From Strongylocentrotus purpuratus (lineage: Eukaryota; Echinodermata; Echinoidea; Camarodonta; Strongylocentrotidae): 64,000 nt of DNA. Where the stretch lies: assembly GCF_000002235.5 (NCBI RefSeq), contig NW_022145542.1, forward strand, positions 496,001 through 560,000, in the 5' to 3' direction. Numbering within the stretch: position 1 is the first letter of the stretch; each line of letters starts with the position of its first letter. Made by a program: the position numbers and the translations under genes. The notes below the pieces were generated by a model that saw nothing but the letters and a program-made list of their open reading frames with translations, ran no database searches and was not told where the DNA came from. Shown piece by piece: positions 1 through 12,093 of this stretch.

Positions 1-1711
1 GAAAAAAAGAAAAAGAGGGAGGAGAGGAAAGAAAAGAAAAGAAAAAAAAAGAAAAAAAGAAAAAAGAAGAAAAAAGAAAAGAAACGGGGGATGAAAGAGA
101 GGAGAAAGAGGGGAGGTAAGAGCCTGATAGAGGAGGAGTGGGAGTAAAAGAGAGAAGGGGGTTGTTGGGTGGAGTCGTCTCGTCAAGGGAGCAAGAGAGA
201 CACGGGTAAATGTTGCTGTGTCGGGTCAGATGTGTCGGTATTCTTGCTCGATCCTCGTGTACTATATCAATGCAGAAGTTTGAAGTCAGTGAGATGTATA
301 TTTTCGGTCGGCCGACAAGTTTTTTTCCCTACGAACTGTGACTTTTTATCCGCTGTGACGACTTCGAGAGTGACTACAACTACTATACTTGTATTTTCTC
401 GAAATTTCACTTTCCTATAATATCAGCTAAAGAAATCAGAGGTTTGAAATTTTCGAGGAAACTGAATTCAAACAAGGTTTAAGAGTCAACAACGGTACGA
501 CGAATCGTACCGTCTTCCTTTCTCTATATTGTGATGAAACGCCAAAAATTCCGCCCTTCGCGCGGAAGGGGAAAACTTCATTTAGACGAGTCGAGAACGG
601 TACAACGAATCGTCTTCTTTCTCTAATAATTTAAGGAAACGTCAAAGCTTCCGCGCTTCGCGCGAGAGGGAGAAACTGAATTCAGATGAATAGGGCTTAA
701 TAAGAGTCAAAAACGGTACGACGAATCATCTTCTTTTCTCTATATTGTGATGGAACGCCAAAAAATCCGCCCTTCGCGCGGAAGGGGAAAACTTCATTCA
801 GGTAAAGATTAAGAGTCGAGAACAGTACACCGAATCGTCAGCTTTTTCTCATAACTTAATGAAACGTCAAAGCTTCCGCGCTTCGCGCGGAAGGAAACCG
901 AATTCAGACAAGGATTAAGAGTCGGGCACGGTTCATTAACTAATCGTCTACTTTCTCTAATAATTTAATGAAACGCCAAATCTTCAGAGCTTCGCGCGGG
1001 AGGAGAAGAACTTCATTCAGATAAGGATTAAGAGTCGAGAACAGTCCACCGAATCGTCTGCTTTTTCTCATCATTTAATGAAACGTCAAAGCTTCCGCGC
1101 TTTGCGCGGGAGGGGGAGAAACTGAATCAGACAAGGATTAACAGTCGAGAACGGTACAACAAATCGTCTTCTTTTCCTAATAATTTAAGGAAACGTCTAA
1201 GCTTCCGCGCTTCGCGCGGGAGGCCCATCACCACACCCCCGCGCTCTTTGAGTGATTCGCTTGCTCACTCACCACCCCTTCCTAAAATAAGATCCTAGCT
1301 CCGTGTCTGCCTTAAAATATATAGCTATGAATGCTGACTAAGTTGACGAAATAATTCGTATATTTGTGTCGTCGTGGAAATTGACCATTTGCACATACGC
1401 AAGTACTATAGATTGATTGATTGATTTTATTCGTCAAGTATAGTACATTGAATGCATACATAAAGCAAATGGAACGAGAAGATACATTGACAGGATAACC
1501 CATGAAAGCCGGAAAAGGCTTATTTCCAACGGGGTCCTATAGATAGTCCATATGAAAAACAATTTAGCCTTCGGCCCCGGGTTTATAGGGTTAAATTTGT
1601 AGATATTGGAAATTTAATTTTGTCGGTAATTGGTGGCTAGTTTTGTCGGTAATCGTCGGCCTCTACACCCCCACCCCCCCTCCCACTGAAAAAGGTCTAG
1701 CGACGCCCCTG
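1..1711 (-). mobile_element. hAT-like element, unit 1 copy, cut by window edge
   Basis: Right end ...GCGACGCCCCTG at 1711, followed by ATCACCAT (1712-1719), which is the target duplication seen whole around the unit 2 copy. Content: GA-rich tract, a conserved stretch around 150-420, then about seven degenerate 100-120 bp subrepeats (430-1225), each containing the near-palindrome CCGCGCTTCGCGCGG. No transposase frame, so non-autonomous. Strand is arbitrary. Confidence 0.75.
1414..1536 (-). mobile_element. LINE 3' tail insertion (unit 1 only)
   Basis: 123 bp flanked by CTATAGAT at 1406-1413 and 1537-1544. Unit 2 has a single CTATAGAT and no insert at the same point. On the - strand it starts GGACCCCGTTGGAAATAAGC and ends in an AATAAAATCAATCAATCA-type repeat, the usual look of CR1-like LINE 3' ends (family from memory). 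Severely 5'-truncated. Confidence 0.72.
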
Positions 1712-2640
1712 ATCACCATATTAGGTATGAATATGATGTGTATAAGAACAAAACATATATAACATTCAATCTGTATGTAAGTGTTTATTCGATTTGATAA
1801 TGAAACTGTTCTTATAATAACGTAGATGTTAGTTAAATAGGAACTCTGTAGGACCATGCATTATGGTTCAAGGCATGCCCACATAGAGAATTTTGTTATG
1901 TTAGGGGTCGGGGCCAAATGCAATGAATTATTGATAATTTATTGCATTTTCTTTGTGATTTTTTTTTTCTGGGGGCGGCGACGTACCCTAGCCCCCGCTG
2001 TTTACTCGTACCAAGGGAATACTGCGGGGAGGGTGGACCGAATGGCGCAGCGTGGTCGTAATTATTATTTTGGTGGGGGGGGGGCAGGGGCAGGATAATG
2101 GGTCGCGTACATTATTGAGGCACGCCTTTTTTCTTTATTTGTTCAAAAATGTACGTTTTCAATAAATGTTTTCTACAAATATTCGGGGCCATGTTCATAG
2201 ATGGCGTTGCCTGTGTGTGTTTCACGGGGGGGGGGGGCGGTGGGGTGTTACAGCGTTGCCATCTAGGGGCTGGTGTATCATGCCCCTAACCCACAGCAAA
2301 GGAAGGAATCGACAGAGAGGGGGTTGTATGGACTTAAAGGGCAAGTCCACTTCAAAAATTAATAACAAACCAATCAAACTAAAAGTTTGCAAAATCGGAT
2401 AACTAATAAGAAAGTTTTGAATTTTTAATGACATGAAAAACTTTGAAAATCACAAGAAAAATTGGCAACTCACTCATGAGTCTGTGACGTCATTCAGGCG
2501 TGGATACAGGATTTCCTAGGGAGGGGGCCCAAATTTGAAATCATGCGAGCCAAATATTGGTACGTAATGGTGACCAGCAGTGACGTAATAGGGGGTGGGT
2601 ACAGGGACGGGCGAGCTTCCCCCTCCCTCCTCCACGAAGC
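1712..2640. other. Duplicated non-coding stretch, unit 1
   Basis: No gene. G runs and a roughly 140-bp AT-rich MITE-like piece (2335-2475) starting AAAGGGCAAGTCCACTTC. That end recurs in reverse at about 5137. The open frames here are short and composition-driven. Confidence 0.5.
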
Positions 2641-2705
2641 GCGGAAGCTTTGACGTTTCAATAAATTATTAGAGAAAGAAGACGATTCGCTGTACCGTTC
2701 TCATC
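2640..2705 (-). repeat. Solitary copy of the CGCTTCGCGC subrepeat
   Basis: Reverse-complement copy of the hAT internal subrepeat (GAAGCGCGGAAGCTTTGACG, then TTATTAGAGAAAGAAGACG). The same piece is at about 12672-12735 and again at 12785-12870 in unit 2. Confidence 0.7.
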
Positions 2706-2707
2706 TC

Positions 2708-3047
2708 TTGACGTGCAGACCTCAAAATAAGCATATTTTCTCGCCTGACTGTAACTTTCGGAATTCGTCATTTTCCAACAAACTCATAAAACAGTATAAT
2801 TTACTAAAAAATTATGTCATTTTACAACATTTGTAAATCACTGAAATCGAATTAGAAATGAACCACTTAAGGGGGAGGCTGCCCCCTTCGAATTAGTACG
2901 CCAGTGGTGTCTAGTGGCGTATCTGGCGCTTGATCTCGTTTGGGGGAGGCGAGATGAGCGCGAAACCATATCTTTTCCCCCTTTTCTTTTCCCCTTACTC
3001 TTCATTTTCTTTCCCTTTCTCTCCTCTTTCCCATTCCCTCCCTCCCT

Positions 3048-3087
<40 letters not shown>

Positions 3088-4545
3088 GCTGAGGGGGAAG
3101 GGGGAGACAAGGGCCTTTCGCCCCCGATCCACACCTTGATGGCGGGAAAAATCGCAACTGATCTCCCCTACCTTTCTTCTTCCTCTTTTTTTTCTTTCCC
3201 TTTCTCATCTCTTTCCCTTCCCTTCCTTCTCTCTTTTTAAAGTTTGCTGGGGAGGCAAAGGCCTTTCACCCCCTACCCGAACCACATGTTGTTGGCTGGA
3301 TTAATTGCATCTGACCCCCTCCATTTCTTTTCGCCTGTTTCTTTTCTTCTTTCCCTTTTTTGTTCCCTTTAGCCCTTCCCTTTCCTTTTCCCTTCCTACT
3401 CCCCCCCCCCCCCCCCCGAGGATCAACAAATATTGTTGGCGAGAAAATCGTAACTGATATCCTCTTTCATTACTTTTCTTATTCCTTCCCCCCTTCCCTT
3501 TGACTCCTCTTCTCCTTTTTTTTTATTTCCCTTTCCTTCCTTCCTTCTCTCTTTTTTGGGGGAGGGGGGAGGGGAGCATTTAATCACGGTCAGATGAGCA
3601 TATTTTGATACCTCATTATTTTGTGCCACTGGCAGTTAACCATTTTTTCTTTCTTGCTCCCTTTCTTTCTATTTCTCTTTAATATACTATTTTGTTTGTG
3701 TGTGTGTGTGTGGGGGGGGGGGGAGCTCGAGGCTCCCGATCCCCGCCGTTCCGCGCGCCCTGACATGTAGGCACCTCAAGAAGCATATTTCTTGCCTGGC
3801 TGTAAATTAAGGAATTTGTAATTTTCCAACAAACGCATTCAAAAATATAGGTAATTTACTAAAAAGTGAGGACAAATCTCGGAAAAATTATGTCATTTTA
3901 GCATTATTTGTAAACCACCGTTATGGAATTAGAAATAAACCACGTTTGAATTTTATTTCCACCAAGCCGCCCCCGCCCCCTATCAATACACCAGTTCCCC
4001 CCCCCCCCCCCCCTCCGTTACATCTTGTTGGCGGGAAAAAATCGCAACTGATCTCCTTACCTTTCTTCTTTCTCTTTTTTGTCTTTCCCTTTCTCTCCTC
4101 TTTACCTTTCCCTTCCCTTCCTTTTCTATCTTATAGGTTGACCGGGTTGGGGGGGGGGGGGACAAGGGCCTTTCGGCCCCCATCCCGCTCCGCACGCTGT
4201 TGGCGGGATTAACAGCAACTGATCTTCCCTTCTTTTCACCCTTTTCTTTTCTTCTTCCTCTTTTTTGTTTCCTTTTAGCTCTCCTCTTTCCCTTTTCCTT
4301 CCTTCTCTCTCTCTCTCTCTCTCTTTTTTTTGGGGGGGGGGGGGGGGGGGGGAGGGGGAACAGCCTGGGAGGCAAGGCCCTTTCGGCCCCGATCTCTTCC
4401 TTCCCCCCTTTTCTTTTCTTCTTCCTCTTCTTTCTTTCCCTTTCTCTCCTCTTTCCCTTCTTTTCATTCTCTCTATCTCTCTCTCTCTCTCTCCCTTTGC
4501 GGGGGGGGGGGGGGGAGGACCGCGCCTGACGTCATTGCCTCGCCA
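2708..4545 (+). repeat. Polypyrimidine repeat block, unit 1, forward copies
   Basis: Two divergent copies (from 2708 and from 3765) of an AT-rich header (TTTCCAACAAACTCATAAAA...) followed by CT-rich segments of about 130-150 bp. Each segment ends in a G run, then AAGGCCTTTC and GTTGGCGGGATTAAT/AAAAATCGCAACTGATC-type text. Long CT and GA open frames are composition artefacts. Confidence 0.75.
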
Positions 4546-6030
4546 TCCTCTATTGTTTTCTCTCTATTGGTAATATACATTTCTCACTTTCCCCCTGAGA
4601 ATCTAATCTCTTAACACCAGCATCCAAGTCATATTGATAATAATATGTTTTTGTGTGGATGCACTAATAATCTAATATAGAGTAATTGTTTTCAGTTAAA
4701 TCATGAAAATGTCAATTCTGAAAATTTATTTATACAAAAGTCAATAATTATGAATATACAATATTCTGAAAAAAGTTTCAATTCTTCAAAGTTTATAAAA
4801 AGATCTTGTGAAATGTCATGCCCGCAATACGATACAAATCATATAACCTGGACAAAGGCATGAGGACATCAAGTTTTGGGGATAAAGAGGGAATTAATGG
4901 GATAAAAATATATGAAGCAATTGATAAATAGTGAGGCAATGGCGTCACAAACTGATAACCAAATTGGCAATTTGTGTAGTGATTTCCATTGTTCCATAGT
5001 TTTTCATATTTAAAAAAAAATCATAACTTCCTTATTAGTTATCCGATTTTACTCATTTGTTTGTGCTCTGCTCCTCTTGTTTTTCTGCGTCTATTGAAAG
5101 CGAATTATTTTGAAGTGGATTTACCCTTTAGGTACCACATTCAAGCTTTTCGTAAATATACAATATTGCAAGATATATTTTCCAAATAAGTAAGGAAGTT
5201 AGATTTTCAAGATTTTTAGCTAAATAAGATACGGTTTTGTGACCGGAAGGCATATGTGAACGGAGCTTTTATTAGAACTTATGGACCTTCCATCTCCAGG
5301 CACCCAGAAACTATACAATTTTAGCCAATGAAAATTTTCAAGATTTTCGTTTGTCCATGACACTGAAATTCTCAAAACCTCAGGATACCAAACGGAGCTG
5401 ACCGGACTACAAGCCTAGTTACTGCTCGGAGAGGGGGGGGGGGGGGCACTTTGAAGGTTTTCGCGTCATGTAGCGTACAACGGGGTAATGCAATCCCAAT
5501 ATGATTTACTGTTTGAGTTCTATAATATTTGAAATAATTGATAGTGTTTATATATTAATTACGCTTAAATATTATATTTACATAACTCTACGTGTTTGTT
5601 TAACGCTGATTGGAAATAATAACTGATGATGGGGGGGGGGGGGTGGATGGTAGTATCTTCATTTGTACATTTTTTTTCTTCTTTATACTTCTGTTCTCTG
5701 TTTGTTTTTAATATTTGAATGTTTAAGATATGTGTAATAATAAAAATAATAATAATAATAATACTGTTTGTTTACCCAGGGTAGCCTCATCAGTATTTAT
5801 GCTGTTCTCCCTGAGATCCCTGCAATCAAATTATATGTTGATCAGATGTTGGTCATAAAGGTGGCCTATTTACCCCAGTTTATGAAATGATTTTGACAAT
5901 GATTTATTCTTAACAGATATAGATAATAGTATACATTCTCAGATTAAAACAAAATAATAGTTTGCAAGTGTTTGTTTTACATGACTGCATGACTGCTAAA
6001 GTGTGTGCTACCATGCGTGGGAGGGGCAGG
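4546..6030. other. AT-rich non-coding DNA with MITE- and SINE-like pieces, unit 1
   Basis: About 4860-5137 is an AT-rich MITE-like piece ending AAGTGGATTTACCCTTTAGG. About 5740-5880 is a SINE-like segment (TTTACCCAGGGTAGCC, then GCTGTTCTCCCTGAGATCC) preceded by an AATAATAAT stretch and related to 58.43-58.62 kb. Otherwise no feature. Counterpart in unit 2: 14660-16170. Confidence 0.5.
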
Positions 6031-6044
6031 GGCCTTGCCCCCCC

Positions 6045-6770
6045 CCCCCCCCCGACAAAAAAGAGAGAGATTAAGGAAAATAAGGGAAAGAGGAGAGATT
6101 AAGAAAAATAAGGAAAAGAGGAGAGAAAGGAAAGAAAGAAGAAAAAGAAGATAAGAAAAGAGGTAAAAGAAGGGGATCGGGGGAGGGAGGAAAGCTTTGC
6201 CTTCCCCTCCAGCCCCCCTTCGCCCAAAAAAAAAGAGAGGAAGAAGGGAAAGGAAAAGAGGAAAGCTATAAGGGAAGAAAAAAAGAGGAAGAAGAAAAAG
6301 AAAAGGGTGAAAGGAGGGGAGATCACATGCAATTAATCCAGCTTACGACGTGTTGATCGCGGGGCTGAAAGGCCCTTGCCTCCTCTCCCCCCTCAGCAAA
6401 AAAGAGAGAGAAAGAGAGAGAGAGAGAGAGTGAGAGAAGGAAGGTAGGGGAAGGGAAAGTGGAGAGAAAGTGAAATAAAATGAAGAGGAAGAAGAAAAGA
6501 AAAGGGGGAAACATATGCTTTTTGCGCCCCCCCCCCCCCCCCCAAGCGAGACCAAGCGCCATATACGCCACTGGACACTACTGGCGTACTCCCCCAAATA
6601 AGAATAAAACGAGATTTATTTCTAATTCGATTTCGGTGATTTACAAATGTTGTGAAATGACATAACTTTTAGTAAATTATACTGTTTTATGAGTTTGTTG
6701 GAAAATGACGAATTCCCAAAGTTACAGTCAGGCGAGTAGTATTCCTTTTTAGATATCTACATGCCAAGGT
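6045..6770 (-). repeat. Polypurine (inverted) copy of the pyrimidine block, unit 1
   Basis: Reverse complement of the 2708 block: GA-rich segments, then GGCGTACTCCCCCAAATAAG and the AT-rich header in reverse to about 6745. Together with 2.7-4.5 and 7.25-8.3 kb it makes large inverted repeats inside one unit. Confidence 0.7.
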
Positions 6771-6889
6771 TCGCGGCACAGCGGGGCTCGGGGGCATGGG
6801 TCCCTCAATATTTGAAAAAAGTATATTCAAGAGAAATAGGGAGAAAGTAAGAAAAATATTGTGACCTGCCATTGTCCCAAAATAATGAA

Positions 6890-7255
6890 GTCTCAAAATG
6901 TGATCAACTGACCGTAATTAAATGAAATTTCTGAGGCTTCACCCTCTTGACCCCACCAAGGGCCCTAAGGCGTGCCCCTGAATGCTTATCTGACCGTTAT
7001 AAAATGCCTTAAAATCCCTGAGTTTCCAGGGGTATCAAAATATGCTCATCTGAACGTAGTGAATGCCCCGATAGCCCCTGAGTTTCCTAGGGCTCAGCCC
7101 CTGGACCCCACGACAATTAGTGACCTACTCGTGTCATTAATAAGGTATCAAAATATGCTCATCTGAACGTAATGAATGCCCATTTCCCCTGAGCTTCCGG
7201 GGGGTCCGCCCTAGACTCCACACCAATTTATGTTCCGCGAGCCTTGGCGTGCAGA
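6890..7255 (+). repeat. About 95-bp tandem repeats, unit 1
   Basis: Three to four degenerate copies with core TATCAAAATATGCTCATCTG, then AATGCCC, CCCTGAGTTTCC and GGACCCCAC. Matching arrays are at 17030-17370 in unit 2, and a reverse copy at about 13640-13770. Confidence 0.65.
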
Positions 7256-7583
7256 CCTCAAAATAAGCATATTTCTCGCCTGACTTTAACTTTCGGAATT
7301 CGTCATTTTCCAACAAACTCATAAAACAGTATAATTTACTAAAAACTGATGTCATTTTACAACATTTGTAAATCAAATCAAAATCGAATTAGAAATGAAC
7401 CACTTAAGGGGAGGCTGCCCCCTTCGAATTAGTACGCCAGTGGTGTCTAGTGGCGTATCTGGCGCTTGGTCTCGTTTGGGGAGGCGAGATGAGCGCGAAA
7501 CCATATCTTTTCCCCCTTTTCTTTTCCTCTTACTCTTTATTTTCTTTCTTTTCTCCTCTTTCCCATTCCCTCCCTCCCTTCTT

Positions 7584-7614
<31 letters not shown>

Positions 7615-8345
7615 TGCTGAGGGGGGGGGGGGGGGGGGGGGGAGAGACAATTAGGGCCTTTCGCGGCCCCGATCCACACTTTGATGGCGGGAAAAATCGC
7701 AACTGATCTCCCCTACCTTTCTTCTTCCTCTTTGTTTGTATTTCCCTTTCTTATCTCTTTCCCTTCCCCTTCCCTTCCTTCTCTCTTTTTAAAGTTTGCT
7801 GGGGGGAGTCCAAGGCCTTTCATCCCCTACCCGGGCCGAACCACATGTTGTTGACTGGATTAATTGGATCTGACCCCCTCCCTTTCTTTTCACTTGTTTC
7901 TTTTCTTCTTTCCCTTTTTGTTCCCTTTAGCTTTCCTCTTTCCTTTTCCCTTCCTACTCTCTTTTTTTTGTCCCCCCCCCCCCTGAGGATCAACAAATTG
8001 TTGGCGAGAAAATCGTAACTGATAATCCCCTTCATTACTTTTGTTAATCCTTCCCTTTGACTCCTCTTCTCCTTTTTTTAAATTTCCCTTTCCTTCCTTC
8101 TCTCTTTTTGGGGGGAGGGGGAAGGGGGGGGGGGGGGGCAACAGCTTCGGAGGCAAGGCCCTTAGTCGCCCCCCCACCGATCTCTTTTCCCCCTCTTTTC
8201 TTTCCTCTTCTTTCTTTCCTTTCTCTTCTCTTTCCCCTTCCCTTCTGTTCCTTCTCTCTCCAGCTCTCTCTTTTTTTTGGCGGGGGAGGGGGGAGACCCC
8301 TTCGGCCCCCTGGATCCGTGCCTGGCCGTGGGTGTGTCCCCCATC
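7256..8345 (+). repeat. Polypyrimidine repeat block, unit 1, third copy
   Basis: AT-rich header from 7256 then CT-rich segments with G-run/AAGGCCTTT spacers to about 8340. Duplicate at 17385-18250. Confidence 0.7.
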
Positions 8346-8479
8346 CAATATGTACTGACCTGAGCAGTTTTGTAATAGCGAACAGGCCCCGTACGTACTG
8401 AGCTGAGCAGCTTTGTAACAGCGGACTTGATTGGTTGTCTTAAAATTCAATTTACGAGCGTTCTGCGCATCCGTCTGGC

Positions 8480-8797
8480 AAAGTAAGAGGCGTGTGCTAT
8501 CGCACCTTGCACGCGCCTGCTAAATAACAGGCGGTGATTGGTCAATTTAGCAGACGTGTGCCGCGTTCCATACGTCTGGGGCACGTGAATAAAGTCACCA
8601 ACGGCTTTCCATAGTATTATACACGCAGGCACGTAGCCACGGGGGGGGGGGGGGGGGGGGGGGTATGGAAAGCCGTTGGTGACTTTATTCACTTGCCCCA
8701 GACGTAAGGAACGCGGCACACGTCTGCTAAATTGACCAATCACCGCCTGTTATTTAGCAGGCGCGTGCAAGGTGCGATAGCACTCGCCTGTTACTTT
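8480..8797. repeat. Palindromic element, 134-bp arms around a G23 spacer
   Basis: Arm 8480-8613 and its near-perfect reverse complement 8664-8797. The centre holds CAGGCACGTAGCCAC plus 23 consecutive G. Unit 2 has only the left arm (about 18386-18520), followed by G11 and TGGCTACGTGCCTG. Confidence 0.85.
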
Positions 8798-10104
8798 ATT
8801 AGCACACGTGTGCCCTTTTCCAGACGGATGCTGTTTACTGCGCATGCGTCTGGAATTGATCGACCAATCAGATACCTTGTTTAATATGGAGTTTAATGTG
8901 TGTGTACGGTGAGTGCATGCAGCGCAGACAAGCAAAAATGTGCCGGGCACGTGGTGATCGATGCACGTGGTACTCTTACCGTTCTTAAAAGTATTGACTT
9001 TGATTTCTATGTCAGAACAGAAGTATACATTGTACGAGTACTTCCATTTAGGTTGAACTTTCTGATGCAAAGAATAGTATGTCAAATTATAAACGAGGTA
9101 ACGAACTGCTATATGAACGTTTATCCTCCACCTAGTATTGGAGTTTGTAAATACTATAAAGCTAGTCTAGGGTTGATAAAGAAAAGGTAAGTCTAATATC
9201 ATGAATGGTAGTTTCCAGATTTAAAATCTATCATTCAGAACCTACTCTAATTGTAAATTAGGTGATATACTATGCAACAGTGCCATTGTGATAATGTGTA
9301 TGATCCAGTGTAGATACATAGTGTTGGAACAACAGAGTAGATCTCTCCCCCTCTTCCATCTCTCCCTTATCTATCTTGGGTCAGTCTGTACAGAGGTCAA
9401 CCTCACTCGTGGTAGGGGAAGACACACACACACTCTCTATTTCTCTCCCTTTCTTCCCCAATATTCTCGTTAATGTTGTGTTGTTGAGCAACACTCTCCA
9501 TTGGGCTAGCTAGACAGGGGGATTAGTGATAGGAGGCATGTTTGCTTAAGAGCTCAGAATACTGTGAAGAGTTTGCATTTGCTTGGCACAAGGGATTGTC
9601 TGACCATTATTATTTGGTAGTTTTCAATCGAATAAACCTGCTCATAATTATCCCATAGGCCTAATTGTATTTAAGGGTTGATGTTTGGATGTTTATTGGC
9701 TTATAATACAACATGTATTGCTGTATATTGCATAAGTGGAAGTTATCACATTGCTTAGAGACAATCAATATTCTTTAGTCTATATTTCTTGTCTTGTATA
9801 TAGTTTATGATTGTTCCTTTATATTTCTATGTAATATGTCATATGGGTAGTCGAAGCATAATAATAGTGCAATAATTATAGGTGAATCACATGCAGATTG
9901 CAGTATTGATTGATAAGCTCGTTTTCCTAAAACGATATTTACACCTGAGATTATGTATATGTTGTGTGCTGGAGGAATACAACATATTTCTATGTTAGTA
10001 TTATTATTTCTAAATCTGAGAGGATAATAGATTAGCACGTTTAGATGAGATTGCCTAGGTACAATGAAGGTTTAATTTATAGTTAGGGTATAACGAATCA
10101 CCAT
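8798..10104. other. Spacer between duplication units, no gene recognised
   Basis: About 1.3 kb not matched elsewhere in the window. A 96-codon frame at 8900-9190 ends close to a GTAAGT (9187), but it has no recognisable product and I do not call it. Confidence 0.5.
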
Positions 10105-11589
10105 CAGGGGCGTCGGATCTCCAAAGGGGGGGGGGGGGTGCGATACCCCCCCCCCCCACCTGTCAGGATATTGTCGGACAAATTTCGCTGCCGTCGGGAA
10201 AAAAGAGAAAAGGGGGAGGGGGAAAAAAGGGAGGGAAAGGGAAAGAAAAGAAAAAAAGAAAGGAAAAGAAAAGAAAGAAAGGAAAAGAAAGGAGAGAAAG
10301 AAAAATAAAGGAAAGAAAGATAAAGAAAGAAAGAGAAAAAAGAAAAGAGGGGAGGAGAGAAAGAAAAGAAAAGAAAGAAAAGAAAGAAAAGGAAAAAAAG
10401 AAGAAAAAAGAGTAAAAGGGAAAGAAAAGAAACGGGGATGAAAGAAAGGAGAAAGAGTGGAGGTAAGAGCCTGAGAGAGGAGGAGTGGGAGTAAAAGAGA
10501 GAAGGGGGTGTTGGGTGGAGTCGTCTCGTCGAGGGAGCAAGAAATACATGGGTAAATATGTTGCTGTGTCGGGTCAGCTAGCTGTGTCGGTATTCTTGCT
10601 CGATCCTCGTGTACTATATCAATGCAGAAGTTTGAAGTCGGTGAGATGTATATTGTCGGTCGGCCGTATGGCAAGCCGTTTTATCATTTAAACATATTTC
10701 TTGATATCAAGAAATCAATTCTTGATATCAAGAATTCGATTTTTTGATACCAAGAATTCATTTTTGATATCAAGAATAGAATTCTTGATATCAAGAAACA
10801 TGAATAAATGTTAAAACGGCTTGCCATACGGCCGACAAGTTTTTTTCCCTACGAACTGTGACTTTTTATCCGCTGTGACGACTGCGAGAGTGACGACAAC
10901 TACTATACTTGTATTTTCTCGAAGTTTCACTTTCCTATTATATCAGCTAAAGAAATTAGAGGTTTGAAATTTTCGGAGAGACTGAATTCAAACCAAATTT
11001 AAGAGTCAACAACGGTACGACGAATCGTTTTCTTTTCTCTATATTGTGATGAAACGCCAAAAATTCCGCCATTCGCTGGGAAGGGGAAAACTTCATTAGA
11101 CGAGTCAAGAACGATACAACGAATCGTCTTCTTTCTCTAATAATTTAAGGAATCGTCATAGCTTCCGCGCTTCGCGCTAAAGCGGAAACTGATTCAGACA
11201 ATTAGGGCTTATTAAGAGTCGAAAACGGTACAACGAATCGTCTTCTTTCTCTAAAAATGTAATGAAACGTCAAAACTTCCGCGCTTCGCGCGGGAGGGGG
11301 AAAACTGAATTCAGATAAGGATTAAGAGTCAAGAACAGTACACCGAATCGTCTGTTTTCTCATAATTTAATGAAACGTCAAAGCTACCTGAGAAACTGAA
11401 TTCAGACAAGGATTAAGAGTCGAGCACGGTTCAACGAATCGTCTACTTTCTATAATAATTTAATGAAACGCCAAAGCTTCCGCGCGGAAGAAACTAAATT
11501 CAGACAAGGATTAACAGTCGAGAACGGTACAGCAAATCGTCTTCTTTTCATAATAATTTAATGAAACGTCAAAGCTTTCGCGCTTCGCG

Positions 11590-11625
<36 letters not shown>

Positions 11626-12093
11626 GGGGGGGGAAACTTCATTCAGCCAAGGATTAACAGTCGAGAACGGTACAATAAATCGTCTTCTTTTCCTTATATT
11701 TTAAAAAAAACGTCTAAGCTTCCGCGCTTTGCGCGGGAGGCCTTTCCCCCACACCCCCGCGCCCTTTAAGTGATTCGCTTGCTCACTACCGCCCCTCCCT
11801 AAAATAAGATCCTAGCTCCGTGTCTGCATTAAAATATATAGCTATGAATGATGACTAAGTTGACGAAATAATTCGTATATTTGTGTCGTCGTGGAAAATG
11901 ACCATTTGCGCACACGCAAGTACTATAGATAGTCCATAGGAAATACAATTTAGCCTTCGGCCCCGGGTTTATAGGGTTAATTTTGTAGATATTGGAAATT
12001 TAATTTTGTCGGTAAGTGGTGGCTAGTTTTGTCGTTAATCGTTGGCCTCTACACCCCCCCCCCCCACCTGAAAAAGGTATAGCGACGCCCCTG
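10105..12093 (-). mobile_element. hAT-like element, unit 2 copy, both ends present
   Basis: Ends CAGGGGCG...CGCCCCTG. Exact 8-bp target duplication ATCACCAT at 10097-10104 and 12094-12101, the duplication length known for hAT. 1,989 bp including a nested 162-bp MITE and a G run of more than 40 near 11590-11635. Internal 100-120 bp subrepeats as in unit 1. No transposase; non-autonomous. Strand arbitrary. Confidence 0.85.
10667..10828. mobile_element. 162-bp palindromic MITE nested in the unit 2 hAT copy
   Basis: Inverted ends TATGGCAAGCCGTTTTA / TAAAACGGCTTGCCATA, flanked by CGGCCG (10661-10666 and 10829-10834). The homologous site in unit 1 (309-314) has one CGGCCG and no insert. The interior is a run of the small palindrome TTCTTGATATCAAGAA. 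Confidence 0.88.

Larger units (their letters stand above)
1..8613. repeat. Segmental duplication, unit 1
   Basis: Matches 10.1-18.5 kb in the same order and orientation. Anchors include the hAT right end with flank ATCACCAT (1712 / 12094), the GACCATGCATTATGG stretch (1853 / 12233), CATCCAAGTCATATTG (4621 / 14743), an inverted purine block (6.05 / 16.2 kb) and CTGAGCTGAGCAGC (8399 / 18305). The offset drifts from about 10.38 to 9.91 kb because of indels and single-unit insertions. The left edge lies outside the window. Confidence 0.9.

Noticed and set aside
2838-4573. Many overlapping open frames of 60-130 codons on both strands
   Set aside because: They are produced by CT/GA-rich repeats lacking stops. 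The translations are S/F/P/L or R/E/K runs, and the same happens in every copy of the block.
8900-9190. 96-codon frame ending at a GTAAGT
   Set aside because: No recognisable protein features, an AT-rich codon pattern like its surroundings, and no partner exon found.
10072-10674. 200-codon reverse open frame
   Set aside because: It is the pyrimidine strand of the hAT-like element's GA tract; low-complexity F/S/L text.
10105-12093. Possible LTR element or other virus-derived copy, given long similar blocks
   Set aside because: No long terminal direct repeats, primer-binding site or gag/pol-like frames. Inverted ends and an 8-bp duplication fit a DNA transposon.
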